Part shown: positions 1 to 6,263 of the stretch, in pieces
How positions within the stretch are numbered: position 1 is the stretch's first letter
Layout: each line of letters begins with the position of its first letter
Origin: Pelagibacteraceae bacterium AG-339-N18
GTDB lineage: Bacteria > Pseudomonadota > Alphaproteobacteria > Pelagibacterales > Pelagibacteraceae
NCBI GenBank assembly: GCA_003282055.1
Contig: QCAD01000034.1
Coordinates: 1-7,219 of the forward strand
DNA: 7,219 nt
Reading direction: 5' to 3'
Notes under the pieces: generated by a model
What the model was told of the DNA's origin: nothing
Seen by the model: only the letters and a program-made list of their open reading frames with translations
The model's database searches: none
Translations under genes and position numbers: made by a program

Positions 1-41
1 AAATAATTGATAAAACTATTCCCTGGCGTGGAAAAGGTTAA
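1..41 (+). CDS. Possible C-terminal end of a plus-strand gene (partial)
   Basis: One plus-strand frame is open from the left edge to a TAA at 39-41 and would encode a C-terminus reading IIDKTIPWRGKG. The stop lies three bases before the stop of the converging epimerase gene, matching the tight packing elsewhere. The stretch around 21-38 is richer in G and C than the rest of the window, as expected for Pro-Trp-Arg-Gly codons. Twelve open codons alone are weak evidence, since chance could produce them. The opposite strand is also open here, so a minus-strand gene downstream of the epimerase gene is an alternative. I do not recognise a family from this tail. Confidence 0.4.
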   Translation, partial: IIDKTIPWRGKG

Positions 42-44
42 TGG

Positions 45-932
45 TTATTTTTGAACATCTTTTAAATTCATAATATAGTCAGAAAGTTTTATTTTACCAA
101 AATATCTATAAACTCTATTTGATAAATTCATTTTTGTTAATGCAGATGCGTATCTCTCGCCGGGTCTTTTATTTAAATACTTTATTTTAGTTTTAAACAT
201 CTTTGCAACTTCAATTATTGAGTAACTTTGTTTGCTTGAAATACTATAGTGCCTTGATAAATTTTTTTTCCAAGCAAGGTAACAAATATTGATTGTATCT
301 TCTATGTGTGTAAACCTTCTTGTTTGAGTTCCAGGTCTTACAACAGGTAAAGGATTTCCATTTTTGCACGCTTCCTCAAAAATTCCAATTACAGTTGACA
401 TCTTTCCTTTCGAAATTTGTCTAGGACCATAAACATTATAAAAATAAATAACATCATATTTAAAACTAAACCATCTTTTTAGATTTTCTAGTAATTCTAA
501 ATTTTTTGATTTTGTAAACGCATAAGGGGATAAATTTTTATCATTTCCTTTGTTACCTAAAGAAGCAGAAGTTGCAGAATAAATTAATCTAATTTTATAT
601 TTTAAACAAAAATTAAATACTGAATTTGTTCCAATTGAATTAGAGTCAATACAAACGTCCATATTAATAAAACTTTGATAAATTCTAGCAAACTCTCCAA
701 AATGAAATAAAGATTGAATCCTTTCAGGTTTTTTTATGAGTATTTGAATATTTTTTGTATTACCTTTTAAATATTTTACTCTTTTATTTCTTATATGATT
801 TTTTTTGTAGCCAGATGAATAATCATCAATACTTATTATATTGTATTTTGTCTTTTTTAAAAAATAATCAATCAAATTTGAACCAACAAATCCTGCACCA
901 CCCGTAACAATAATTATATTTTTTTTTTTCAT
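45..932 (-). CDS. NAD-dependent epimerase/dehydratase, GalE/RmlB-like extended SDR
   Basis: This 295-residue protein is an extended short-chain dehydrogenase that probably epimerises, dehydrates or otherwise modifies an NDP-sugar in the cytoplasm using bound NAD. The Rossmann motif TGGAGFVG is at residues 10-17, right after the start, which supports the chosen ATG. The acidic pair IDD near 35-37 fits NAD ribose binding. The Ser/Thr-rich strand YSATSAS (118-124) and Y137-xxx-K141 give the catalytic Ser/Thr, Tyr and Lys. YNVYGPRQ (165-172), RRFTHIEDT (205-213) and RPGERYASA (256-264) match conserved positions of the sugar epimerase family. It is slightly short compared with the usual 310-340 residues; the segment between the Ser/Thr strand and the YxxxK looks compressed. 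It is the downstream partner of the GT17 gene, 26 bases away on the same strand, so it probably helps supply that pathway's sugar. Substrate and exact reaction cannot be read from the sequence. No clear Shine-Dalgarno is visible, and an 11-A run follows the ATG. Confidence 0.9.
   Translation of the reverse strand: MKKKNIIIVTGGAGFVGSNLIDYFLKKTKYNIISIDDYSSGYKKNHIRNKRVKYLKGNTKNIQILIKKPERIQSLFHFGEFARIYQSFINMDVCIDSNSIGTNSVFNFCLKYKIRLIYSATSASLGNKGNDKNLSPYAFTKSKNLELLENLKRWFSFKYDVIYFYNVYGPRQISKGKMSTVIGIFEEACKNGNPLPVVRPGTQTRRFTHIEDTINICYLAWKKNLSRHYSISSKQSYSIIEVAKMFKTKIKYLNKRPGERYASALTKMNLSNRVYRYFGKIKLSDYIMNLKDVQK
919..929 (-). repeat. 11-base poly-A tract directly after the epimerase start codon
   Basis: On the coding (minus) strand the start codon is followed at once by eleven A residues encoding Lys-Lys-Lys and part of Asn. 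A one-base slip would frameshift virtually the whole protein. Runs of nine A or T are common in this window and two other 11-base runs exist, so the tract may simply reflect AT-rich composition and lysine usage. Confidence 0.9.
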
Positions 933-948
933 AAATAAATTTATTTAT
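931..948. repeat. Perfect 18-base AT palindrome at the GT17/epimerase junction
   Basis: The sequence ATAAATAAATTTATTTAT equals its own reverse complement. It overlaps the first two bases of the epimerase start codon and fills most of the 26-base gap after the GT17 gene. It could be an operator-like site, or simply chance in AT-only DNA. A hairpin is unlikely because a perfect palindrome leaves no loop unless central pairs open. Confidence 0.6.
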
Positions 949-958
949 AACTTAAATA

Positions 959-1831
959 CTAAACCAACCAATCCTTATAAATTGCTTTATTAAGCTGAAT
1001 ATAGTTTGGTAGTTTTTCAAAATTATATTTACTAAGTTTTTTTTTAACCTCTTTAAATTGAGACCTTTTATCAGCAAAATGATCATAACCTATAACCCAG
1101 CTGTCCACATCATCTTTTATTTTATCTAGAGTCATTCTGTCAGAAAACTCGGCATGATTTTCGTCATTTAAATATTTTTCTCTTAAATCATTTAAGTTCT
1201 TCAAATTTGAAAAGTGCCATCCACCTTCGTTGATCATGATAATATTTTTGTATTTAGTATCTGAAAAAAAAGTATCGAATCTAAATTTGTTATATTTTTT
1301 ATTTTTAATATTTCTCAACCAGGAAATTGACTTTAAATTTTTAATCCTACAACCTTTTGTACCATACCATTTCACATTAGGTAAATATAGATTGAACTTA
1401 TAATAAAATAATTTTTGATTAAAAATAATTATATTATCTAAAATCTTGTCAAAATTTATATTTATTAAATTTGGGATTTCATCGTTATCACTGTAAAAAA
1501 CTATATCTTCAGGTGAAAAATTTTCTAGAGATCTTTTTATAAAGTCTCTCTGGTAATTAATTCTTAAAATACTATTTTTTCTTTTAATTTCAGTTTTATG
1601 ATTATTTCTATAATCAATATTTTCAGGTTCTTTATCAAGAACAATATAGATTATTTTATCTTTAAACTTTTCAAAATTCTTAATGTTAAAATTTAGTGGT
1701 TTTTCATTTCCACTATGAGTAAATTTTGCTTCACATATAATAAAATAATCAACAAATTTATCCAATGTGTTAAATCTTAAATCTAAAATTAAATCTTCCT
1801 TAAAGTATGTTGTGGTATCAATTATTTTCAT
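959..1831 (-). CDS. Glycosyltransferase family 17 protein (MGAT3-like fold family)
   Basis: The 290-residue protein matches the GT17 family (Pfam Glyco_transf_17), whose eukaryotic founder adds a beta-1,4-GlcNAc to the core mannose of N-glycans; bacterial members are usually uncharacterised. Visible family landmarks are the N-terminal IIDTTTYFKEDLILDLRF (3-20), VDYFIICEAKFTHSG (27-41) followed by KPLNF, the acidic metal/nucleotide motif YSDNDEIP (113-120), and GGWHFSNL (203-210). There is no signal peptide or membrane segment, so it probably acts in the cytoplasm or at the inner face of the membrane with an NDP-sugar donor. The start is supported because the family motif begins at residue 3. 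Length is normal for bacterial members. It is the first gene of a two-gene minus-strand unit with the epimerase/dehydratase, and its promoter must lie in the 57-base divergent gap. Donor and acceptor are unknown; the eukaryotic activity should not be carried over to this protein. Confidence 0.88.
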   Translation of the reverse strand: MKIIDTTTYFKEDLILDLRFNTLDKFVDYFIICEAKFTHSGNEKPLNFNIKNFEKFKDKIIYIVLDKEPENIDYRNNHKTEIKRKNSILRINYQRDFIKRSLENFSPEDIVFYSDNDEIPNLININFDKILDNIIIFNQKLFYYKFNLYLPNVKWYGTKGCRIKNLKSISWLRNIKNKKYNKFRFDTFFSDTKYKNIIMINEGGWHFSNLKNLNDLREKYLNDENHAEFSDRMTLDKIKDDVDSWVIGYDHFADKRSQFKEVKKKLSKYNFEKLPNYIQLNKAIYKDWLV

Positions 1832-1888
1832 AATATAATTTAAAAATAAAATATATACTCATTATTAAAAACTATAAAATTAATAAAA
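1832..1888. promoter_or_regulatory. Divergent intergenic region, probable promoters for both operons
   Basis: This 57-base, almost pure A/T gap separates the divergent starts of the GT17 gene and the GT2 gene, so it should hold both promoters. Candidate -10 elements are TATAAA at 1873-1878 for the rightward unit and TATATT (minus strand, bases 1855-1850) for the leftward one. Neither has a recognisable TTGACA-like -35 at the usual distance, and AT-rich DNA offers many look-alikes. No Shine-Dalgarno is visible before either ATG, which would fit short-leader or leaderless mRNAs. Confidence 0.4.
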
Positions 1889-2770
1889 ATGATAAGTGTC
1901 AGTTATATTGAAAAACATTTAACCGTGATAATTGTAATTTATGACGTTACAAATGAAATTTTTGAATGCATAAGAAATCTCCAAAATATTGGTATTATAA
2001 TCATTGATAATGGGAATTGTGATAAGTTAATTATAGAAAAAATAAAAAAAATAAAAAATGTTAAATATATAAGATCAAAAAAAAACTTAGGTTTTGGTCG
2101 TGGAAATAATTTTGCATTTAAATACGTTAATACAAAATATTCTTTGTTGATGAACGCTGATATCAAAACTACAATTAATGATTTAATTAATCTTGTAAAA
2201 ACTTTAGAGTTATATCCAAATACCGCTATAGCTGTCCCCTTATTAGTTGATAAGCATAATAAAAATATAGATCATATTGAAGTATTACCGGAAATTGCTA
2301 ATAAATTTCATAAGATTGAGTCTAATAAAAATAAATTAGATAAGAATCTTTTATTTGGAGATACTTGTATCACTTTTAGTTGGGCTGCAATCATGCTTTT
2401 AAATAACTCGGTGCTTAAAAAAACTAAGCTTTTCGACAAAAAATATTTTCTTTACTGGGAAGATTACGATCTTTGTAGAAAGTTATATAATCTGAAATTA
2501 CCAATAATTAAATCATTTAACTCTAGAGCCTATCATATAAAACATAGCTCAGTTAAAGATAATCTAATTAATTATTTCATTATACAGATGTTTCATGTCT
2601 ATTCTTCTTATCTTTATTTTAACTTGGATAAAAATAATAAGATTTTGATAAAAAGATTTTTTATTTATTTATTCAGATCCTTTAGCTATTTACTTATATT
2701 TAACTTAAGAAACTCAATCAAAAATCTTGCTAGATTAACTGCGGTATTAAAGTATAGATTTAATAAATGA
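1889..2770 (+). CDS. GT2-family glycosyltransferase, rhamnosyltransferase-like
   Basis: This 293-residue GT-A fold enzyme probably transfers a sugar from a nucleotide donor to a growing surface glycan at the cytoplasmic face. The family start LTVIIVIYDV is at 11-20, followed by IIIIDNGN (36-43), the NLGFGRGNNFAF segment (66-77) and LLMNADIK (86-93), where D91 sits in the metal-binding acidic motif. The acceptor/catalytic region is FLYWEDYDLCRKL (187-199) with E191, D192 and D194, and AYHIKHSS (214-221) carries the late conserved His. These motifs are those of WbbL-type rhamnosyltransferases, but the sugar cannot be assigned from them. The C-terminal 65 residues are hydrophobic and basic, with a possible membrane-associated helix near 255-272. 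It is first in a plus-strand operon, and its stop overlaps the next ATG as ATGA (2767-2770), indicating translational coupling. The start gives about ten extra residues before the core domain; no later ATG occurs before the catalytic motif. Confidence 0.9.
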   Translation: MISVSYIEKHLTVIIVIYDVTNEIFECIRNLQNIGIIIIDNGNCDKLIIEKIKKIKNVKYIRSKKNLGFGRGNNFAFKYVNTKYSLLMNADIKTTINDLINLVKTLELYPNTAIAVPLLVDKHNKNIDHIEVLPEIANKFHKIESNKNKLDKNLLFGDTCITFSWAAIMLLNNSVLKKTKLFDKKYFLYWEDYDLCRKLYNLKLPIIKSFNSRAYHIKHSSVKDNLINYFIIQMFHVYSSYLYFNLDKNNKILIKRFFIYLFRSFSYLLIFNLRNSIKNLARLTAVLKYRFNK

Positions 2771-3459
2771 AATTATTTACTAAAATAGTTTTTTATCTTA
2801 AGAGAATTAATTATATTTTGTTCAAAGAAAATTTCCGCAAAAAACTTAAATATGATTGGAATCTTTATCCAAAGAGATATGAAATTATTAATAATTTAAT
2901 AAAATCTAAAAACTTTAAAGACTATCTAGAGATAGGTTGTTTCAAAAACGAAAATTTTAATGAAATAAGTGTTTCAAATAAAATTGGGGTAGATCCTATT
3001 TCTGGTGGAACACACAGAATTTCTAGTGATGATTTTTTTTTAACGAATACCCAAAAATTTGATTTAATATTTATCGATGGTCTGCATGTGTATGAACAAG
3101 TTAAAAAAGATATTGTTAATAGCTTAAAATATTTAAATGAAAATGGAATAATTTTAATACACGATTGTTTGCCAAGAAAAATATGGTACCAGACACCTAA
3201 TAGAATGTCCTTCACTTGGAATGGTGATGTTTGGAAGGCACTCGTAGAATTCAGAACTAAGCCCAACTTAGATGTTTATACTATTCTTGCTGATGAGGGG
3301 ATAGGTATGATATTTAAAAGAAAAAATAATAATTTACTTAAAATTAACATCTCTAATTTTCAAGAACTTAAATTTAAGGATTACTTTTGTAAACATGCGG
3401 AATTAATGAATATTATAAAACATGAAGATTTGAATAAGATAATAAATAATGAAAGCTAG
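2767..3459 (+). CDS. Class I SAM-dependent methyltransferase (Methyltransf_24-like)
   Basis: This 230-residue protein looks like a Rossmann-fold methyltransferase. Motif I is YLEIGCF (53-59), though the usual second glycine of the loop is replaced (CFKNENF). GVDP (74-77) fits the SAM ribose-binding acidic position. FDLIFIDGLHVYEQVKKDI (98-116) and GIILIHDCLP (127-136) are the motifs typical of the Methyltransf_24 group found in many O-antigen clusters, and WNGDVWKAL (151-159) is a further landmark seen in that group. The first 40 residues are basic and may form a cap or membrane-contacting helix. The target is probably a sugar or a glycan substituent, inferred only from the neighbours. It starts inside the stop of the GT2 gene (ATGA) and ends 11 bases inside the following gene, so all three are likely co-translated. 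The altered glycine loop leaves some doubt about catalytic activity. Confidence 0.82.
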   Translation: MKLFTKIVFYLKRINYILFKENFRKKLKYDWNLYPKRYEIINNLIKSKNFKDYLEIGCFKNENFNEISVSNKIGVDPISGGTHRISSDDFFLTNTQKFDLIFIDGLHVYEQVKKDIVNSLKYLNENGIILIHDCLPRKIWYQTPNRMSFTWNGDVWKALVEFRTKPNLDVYTILADEGIGMIFKRKNNNLLKINISNFQELKFKDYFCKHAELMNIIKHEDLNKIINNES

Positions 3460-4456
3460 AAACTGTAGGAGTCTCGTAATTTTAATTTTAAAAAAATTTG
3501 GATTAAGTACAAATCATGCTTCAGTTTCAGCCAATGCGTTAGTTAATGCTGAGTTAGTTGGTGCTTATGGTCATGGGCTCTCAAGACTTAAAATGTATTG
3601 TGATAGAATTTCAAAAAAAGTAATAAACCCTAAACCAAAGATTAAAACTAAAAAGATAACTGAGTCAATTTCTCTTATAGACGCTAATAATAGCATAGGG
3701 TTTGTTGCAGCTGATATTGCTATGAAAAAAGCAATCTTTAATGCAAAAAAGACAGGTATAGGTCTCGTGGCAGTAAAAAATAGTGGACATTATGGTTTGT
3801 CAGGATATTACGCAGAGCAAGCTGTCAAAAAAAATTTGATTACTCTAATTTTTACTAATGCACCCCCAGCGGTTGCTCCACATGGATCTATAAAGAGTCT
3901 ATTTGGTACCAATCCAATTTGTTTTGGTTGTCCTTCAGGATCAAAAGCACCTTTTATATTCGATACATCGATATCGATGATTAATAGAGGTAAAATAAGA
4001 GTTGCAGCTAAAAATAAACAAAAAATTCCTAAAGGTGTAGCATTAGATGAACATGGTAATCCTACCACCAATCCTGAGGCAGCATTGAAAGGTATTCAGT
4101 TACCAATTTCTGGATTTAAAGGTTCTGGCTTAGCTTGGATGGTAGATATTTTAAGTGGAGTAATAACTGGTGGTAATCATGCTGGTAGGGTCAAAGATCC
4201 TTTCGATGATTTTAGCGGTCCCCAAAATATTGGCCATTTAATAATAACCTTAAAATCAAATATATTTATTAATAATTATAAAAAAAGGATAATAGACAAT
4301 ATTAAAACAATTAAAAAACTTCCAAAAATTAAAGGTGTGAAAGAGATAATGTACCCAGGACAAAATAAATTTAAGAGGTATAAAAAAAATCTAAAAAAAA
4401 AAATTTATATTAACAAAAATATTTTAAAAGATATAAATTATTTATTAAAAAAATAA
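3449..4456 (+). CDS. Ldh_2-family NAD(P)-dependent oxidoreductase (malate/L-lactate/sulfolactate dehydrogenase family)
   Basis: The 335-residue protein belongs to the Ldh_2 family, cytosolic enzymes that interconvert 2-hydroxyacids (or cyclic imino acids) and 2-oxoacids using NAD(P)H. Characterised relatives include sulfolactate dehydrogenase ComC, ureidoglycolate dehydrogenase AllD, diketogulonate reductase YiaK and piperideine-carboxylate reductase DpkA. Landmarks are GHGLSRL (41-47, the SHG-motif position), KNSGHYGLSGYYAEQA (110-125), APHGSIKSLFGTNPICFGCP (143-162), D172 in the vDxa-like strand, RGKIRVAA (180-187), PKGVALDEHGNPTTNP (194-209), GFKGSGLAWMVDILSG (222-237) and GPQNIGHL (257-264). 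Length is normal. The C-terminal part is unusually lysine-rich but still carries the PGQ segment equivalent to the family's PGE. The serine common at residue 41 is glycine here. The ATG overlaps the methyltransferase gene by 11 bases, placing the enzyme in a glycan operon, where it might reduce a 2-oxoacid for a glycan substituent. The substrate is unknown. Confidence 0.88.
   Translation: MKARNCRSLVILILKKFGLSTNHASVSANALVNAELVGAYGHGLSRLKMYCDRISKKVINPKPKIKTKKITESISLIDANNSIGFVAADIAMKKAIFNAKKTGIGLVAVKNSGHYGLSGYYAEQAVKKNLITLIFTNAPPAVAPHGSIKSLFGTNPICFGCPSGSKAPFIFDTSISMINRGKIRVAAKNKQKIPKGVALDEHGNPTTNPEAALKGIQLPISGFKGSGLAWMVDILSGVITGGNHAGRVKDPFDDFSGPQNIGHLIITLKSNIFINNYKKRIIDNIKTIKKLPKIKGVKEIMYPGQNKFKRYKKNLKKKIYINKNILKDINYLLKK
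4393..4403 (+). repeat. 11-base poly-A tract near the end of the Ldh_2 gene
   Basis: Eleven A residues encode part of Leu, three Lys and the start of Ile close to the C-terminus of the Ldh_2 protein. Slippage here would only alter the last 20 or so residues. It is probably a by-product of lysine-rich coding in AT-rich DNA. Confidence 0.9.
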
Positions 4457-4478
4457 ATTTATGTTAATTTTTTTTTTT
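4447..4478. terminator. Possible bidirectional A/T hairpin terminator between convergent operons
   Basis: The Ldh_2 and membrane-protein genes converge with only seven bases between their stops. Across the junction, AAAAAAAT (4447-4454) can pair with ATTTTTTT (4467-4474) around a 12-base loop. A U-tract would follow on each strand: the rest of T4468-4478 rightward, and the complement of A4447-4453 leftward. The stem has no G:C pair, so it would be weak. Both arms lie partly within coding sequence. Confidence 0.3.
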
Positions 4479-6263
4479 CATAATCTTATATTGACCGTCT
4501 TTATATAAATTAAAATTTGTTAATATAAAATCATAGACTATTGAATATTTTTTTTGAATTGGATCCCAATCATCTGTTTTACCGTTAGTTATTAGATATT
4601 TTGTTTTAGTTTTAATTTCCTCAACATATTTTTTTTGATTTATTTCAGAACCCAAAGAATTTACAAAATAGTATCTTGTACAACTTTTTTTTCTCATGAG
4701 GTAAAGGATCGATGCATCATAGGTAAACAAATCAAAACAATTGTCTAAATAACTATAAGATTTTAATTCATTGATGAGTAAATTATCTTTTTTAGATAAA
4801 AAGTAAGAGTCTGGCTTATTTAAATAATTAATAAATCTTTTTTTAAAAGATAATATGTTATTTGGTTTAATTATGTTTAAAAACAACGATATTATTATAA
4901 TGGCAAAAATTGTAATTGCAGGGATTGATGGTCCGATTTTAATAGAAAATTTGTTCAATAATTTATTAAAGATAAAAAAAGAAAAAAAAATAATTTGGTA
5001 ACCAAAAATTTGTTTCATATGTGGACCATCAGATCTTACTAATGCATATAAATAGCTTACAGTACCTATAATAGCTAAAAATAAAAAAATTCTTTTTAAT
5101 TGTAAAGAATAGTACTTTTTCTTTGTGAATATTAAGCTCAAAGACAAAGTTAATGATAATATAATAAAAAACAAAGTTTTAGTTGCTCGAGCAGAATTCA
5201 TTTCATCGCTGAATGGGATGGGGTGTATAATTCCATATGTGTAACCAAAGTCTTTTAAAATATGGATAGTATTTTCAAGAAAATGAAAAAATTCTGCCTT
5301 ATTAAATAAGTAAAAAGATATCCAAAATAGAACAATAAAACTAAATATATTTAAAAATTTTTTAAAATCTTTTTGTAAAAAAAAATTTATTAATATTAGT
5401 ATAATTAAAAAATTACAAACAAGACCTCTATCTATGCCCCAAAACATAGATAATATACTCATTGAAGATATTAAAATCAAAACTATAAAGTTACTATTTA
5501 ATAAATTTGTCATAAGAAATAGTATTGTCAAAAATATAATTGGAATTTCTCTGTACGTGATTAAATCTACCGAAGCGATGTTGTAGTCTGTAAGACCAAC
5601 TAAAATTATAGAGTTAATTATAAAAAATAAATTAGCTGGAATCGGTTTAAGTGAAGTATGTCTTGTAACTAAATAAGCTAATACAATCAAATTTACTTTC
5701 AAAACCAAAATATAAAAAACCTCAGCAAATCTTGTTAAACCAATACTTACATGATCAAATAAGTACCAAATAATTTTAGATGAAAGAGTTTCATAAAAAA
5801 TGCCAACAGTAATATAAGAGCCAGACCAAAGACTCCCGTCTAAAAAACTTTTATAAGCAGAACTTAATTTTTGTCCTTCATGATAAATATCAATTAAATG
5901 ATTGGGAAAATTTATAGATAAAAACTCTAGTAAAATGATAAAAATTATAATTGAAAAATATATATTAAGATAAATTACTTTTTTTGAAAAATTTTCTCTT
6001 TTTGTTATGAAAAAAAATTTGATCTTATCAAAATAATTTTTTTCAAAAAAAAATTTGCATATCAAATACGTGGATATAGGAAAAAAAATAAAAATTGCGT
6101 ATCTTAATATTTCATTTAAAGCATTAAATTGATTATCAGAATAGGTTCCTCTAATGCCAGGATCAATAAATTTTAAATTGATATGTCCCCAAAAAAAACT
6201 ACCTAATAGGAAAGAAATAATTACACTAATATATAATAAGATCTTATCTTTTTTAAATTTCAT
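4464..6263 (-). CDS. Polytopic inner-membrane protein, possible GT-C-type glycosyltransferase
   Basis: This 599-residue protein has about twelve or thirteen hydrophobic segments, for example near residues 8-26, 54-72, 98-117, 181-199, 210-228, 238-256, 257-275, 280-297, 303-320, 363-380, 390-408, 420-434 and 447-463. A soluble domain of roughly 135 residues follows (464-599). A long polar loop (118-178) contains DIYHEGQKLSSAYKSFLDGSLW, and acidic D125 and E129 in a first large extracytoplasmic loop would fit the catalytic aspartate/glutamate arrangement of GT-C enzymes that use polyprenyl-linked donors. A second polar loop (321-360) contains HPIPFSDE. The C-terminal domain reads like the periplasmic tail of such proteins (YDASILYLMRKKSC, then KTKYLITNGK). 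I cannot name a family. O-antigen polymerase-like or flippase-like proteins are alternatives, but the large tail argues against a simple flippase. Its ATG follows the SDR stop (TGA) with no gap and in the same frame, and there is no Shine-Dalgarno, so translation probably depends on coupling. The gene ends in an 11-A run before its TAA. Confidence 0.8.
   Translation of the reverse strand: MKFKKDKILLYISVIISFLLGSFFWGHINLKFIDPGIRGTYSDNQFNALNEILRYAIFIFFPISTYLICKFFFEKNYFDKIKFFFITKRENFSKKVIYLNIYFSIIIFIILLEFLSINFPNHLIDIYHEGQKLSSAYKSFLDGSLWSGSYITVGIFYETLSSKIIWYLFDHVSIGLTRFAEVFYILVLKVNLIVLAYLVTRHTSLKPIPANLFFIINSIILVGLTDYNIASVDLITYREIPIIFLTILFLMTNLLNSNFIVLILISSMSILSMFWGIDRGLVCNFLIILILINFFLQKDFKKFLNIFSFIVLFWISFYLFNKAEFFHFLENTIHILKDFGYTYGIIHPIPFSDEMNSARATKTLFFIILSLTLSLSLIFTKKKYYSLQLKRIFLFLAIIGTVSYLYALVRSDGPHMKQIFGYQIIFFSFFIFNKLLNKFSIKIGPSIPAITIFAIIIISLFLNIIKPNNILSFKKRFINYLNKPDSYFLSKKDNLLINELKSYSYLDNCFDLFTYDASILYLMRKKSCTRYYFVNSLGSEINQKKYVEEIKTKTKYLITNGKTDDWDPIQKKYSIVYDFILTNFNLYKDGQYKIMKKKN
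4468..4478 (-). repeat. 11-base poly-A tract at the 3' end of the membrane-protein gene
   Basis: On the coding (minus) strand eleven A residues encode the final Lys-Lys-Lys-Asn just before the TAA at 4466-4464. On the plus strand the same bases are a T-tract directly downstream of the converging Ldh_2 gene and may contribute to its transcription termination. Confidence 0.9.

Noticed and set aside
1832..1888. Riboswitch, small RNA or operator in the divergent gap
   Set aside because: The gap is 57 bases of nearly pure A/T with no stable G:C-containing stem or conserved motif; only promoter use can be argued.
1939..2166. Minus-strand open frame opposite the GT2 gene
   Set aside because: It lies wholly inside the GT2 gene, whose motifs are clear. 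Its protein is low-complexity Phe/Ile/Ser-rich with no domain.
2922..3266. Minus-strand open frame opposite the methyltransferase gene
   Set aside because: It is a shadow of the methyltransferase coding sequence, with no recognisable motif or ribosome-binding site.
3808..4071. Minus-strand open frame opposite the Ldh_2 gene
   Set aside because: It sits fully within a strongly conserved part of the Ldh_2 gene and has no independent support.
4464..6263. Frameshift or fusion in the long membrane-protein gene
   Set aside because: The frame is continuous, hydrophobic segments are evenly spread and the soluble tail follows naturally; homopolymers inside do not break the frame.
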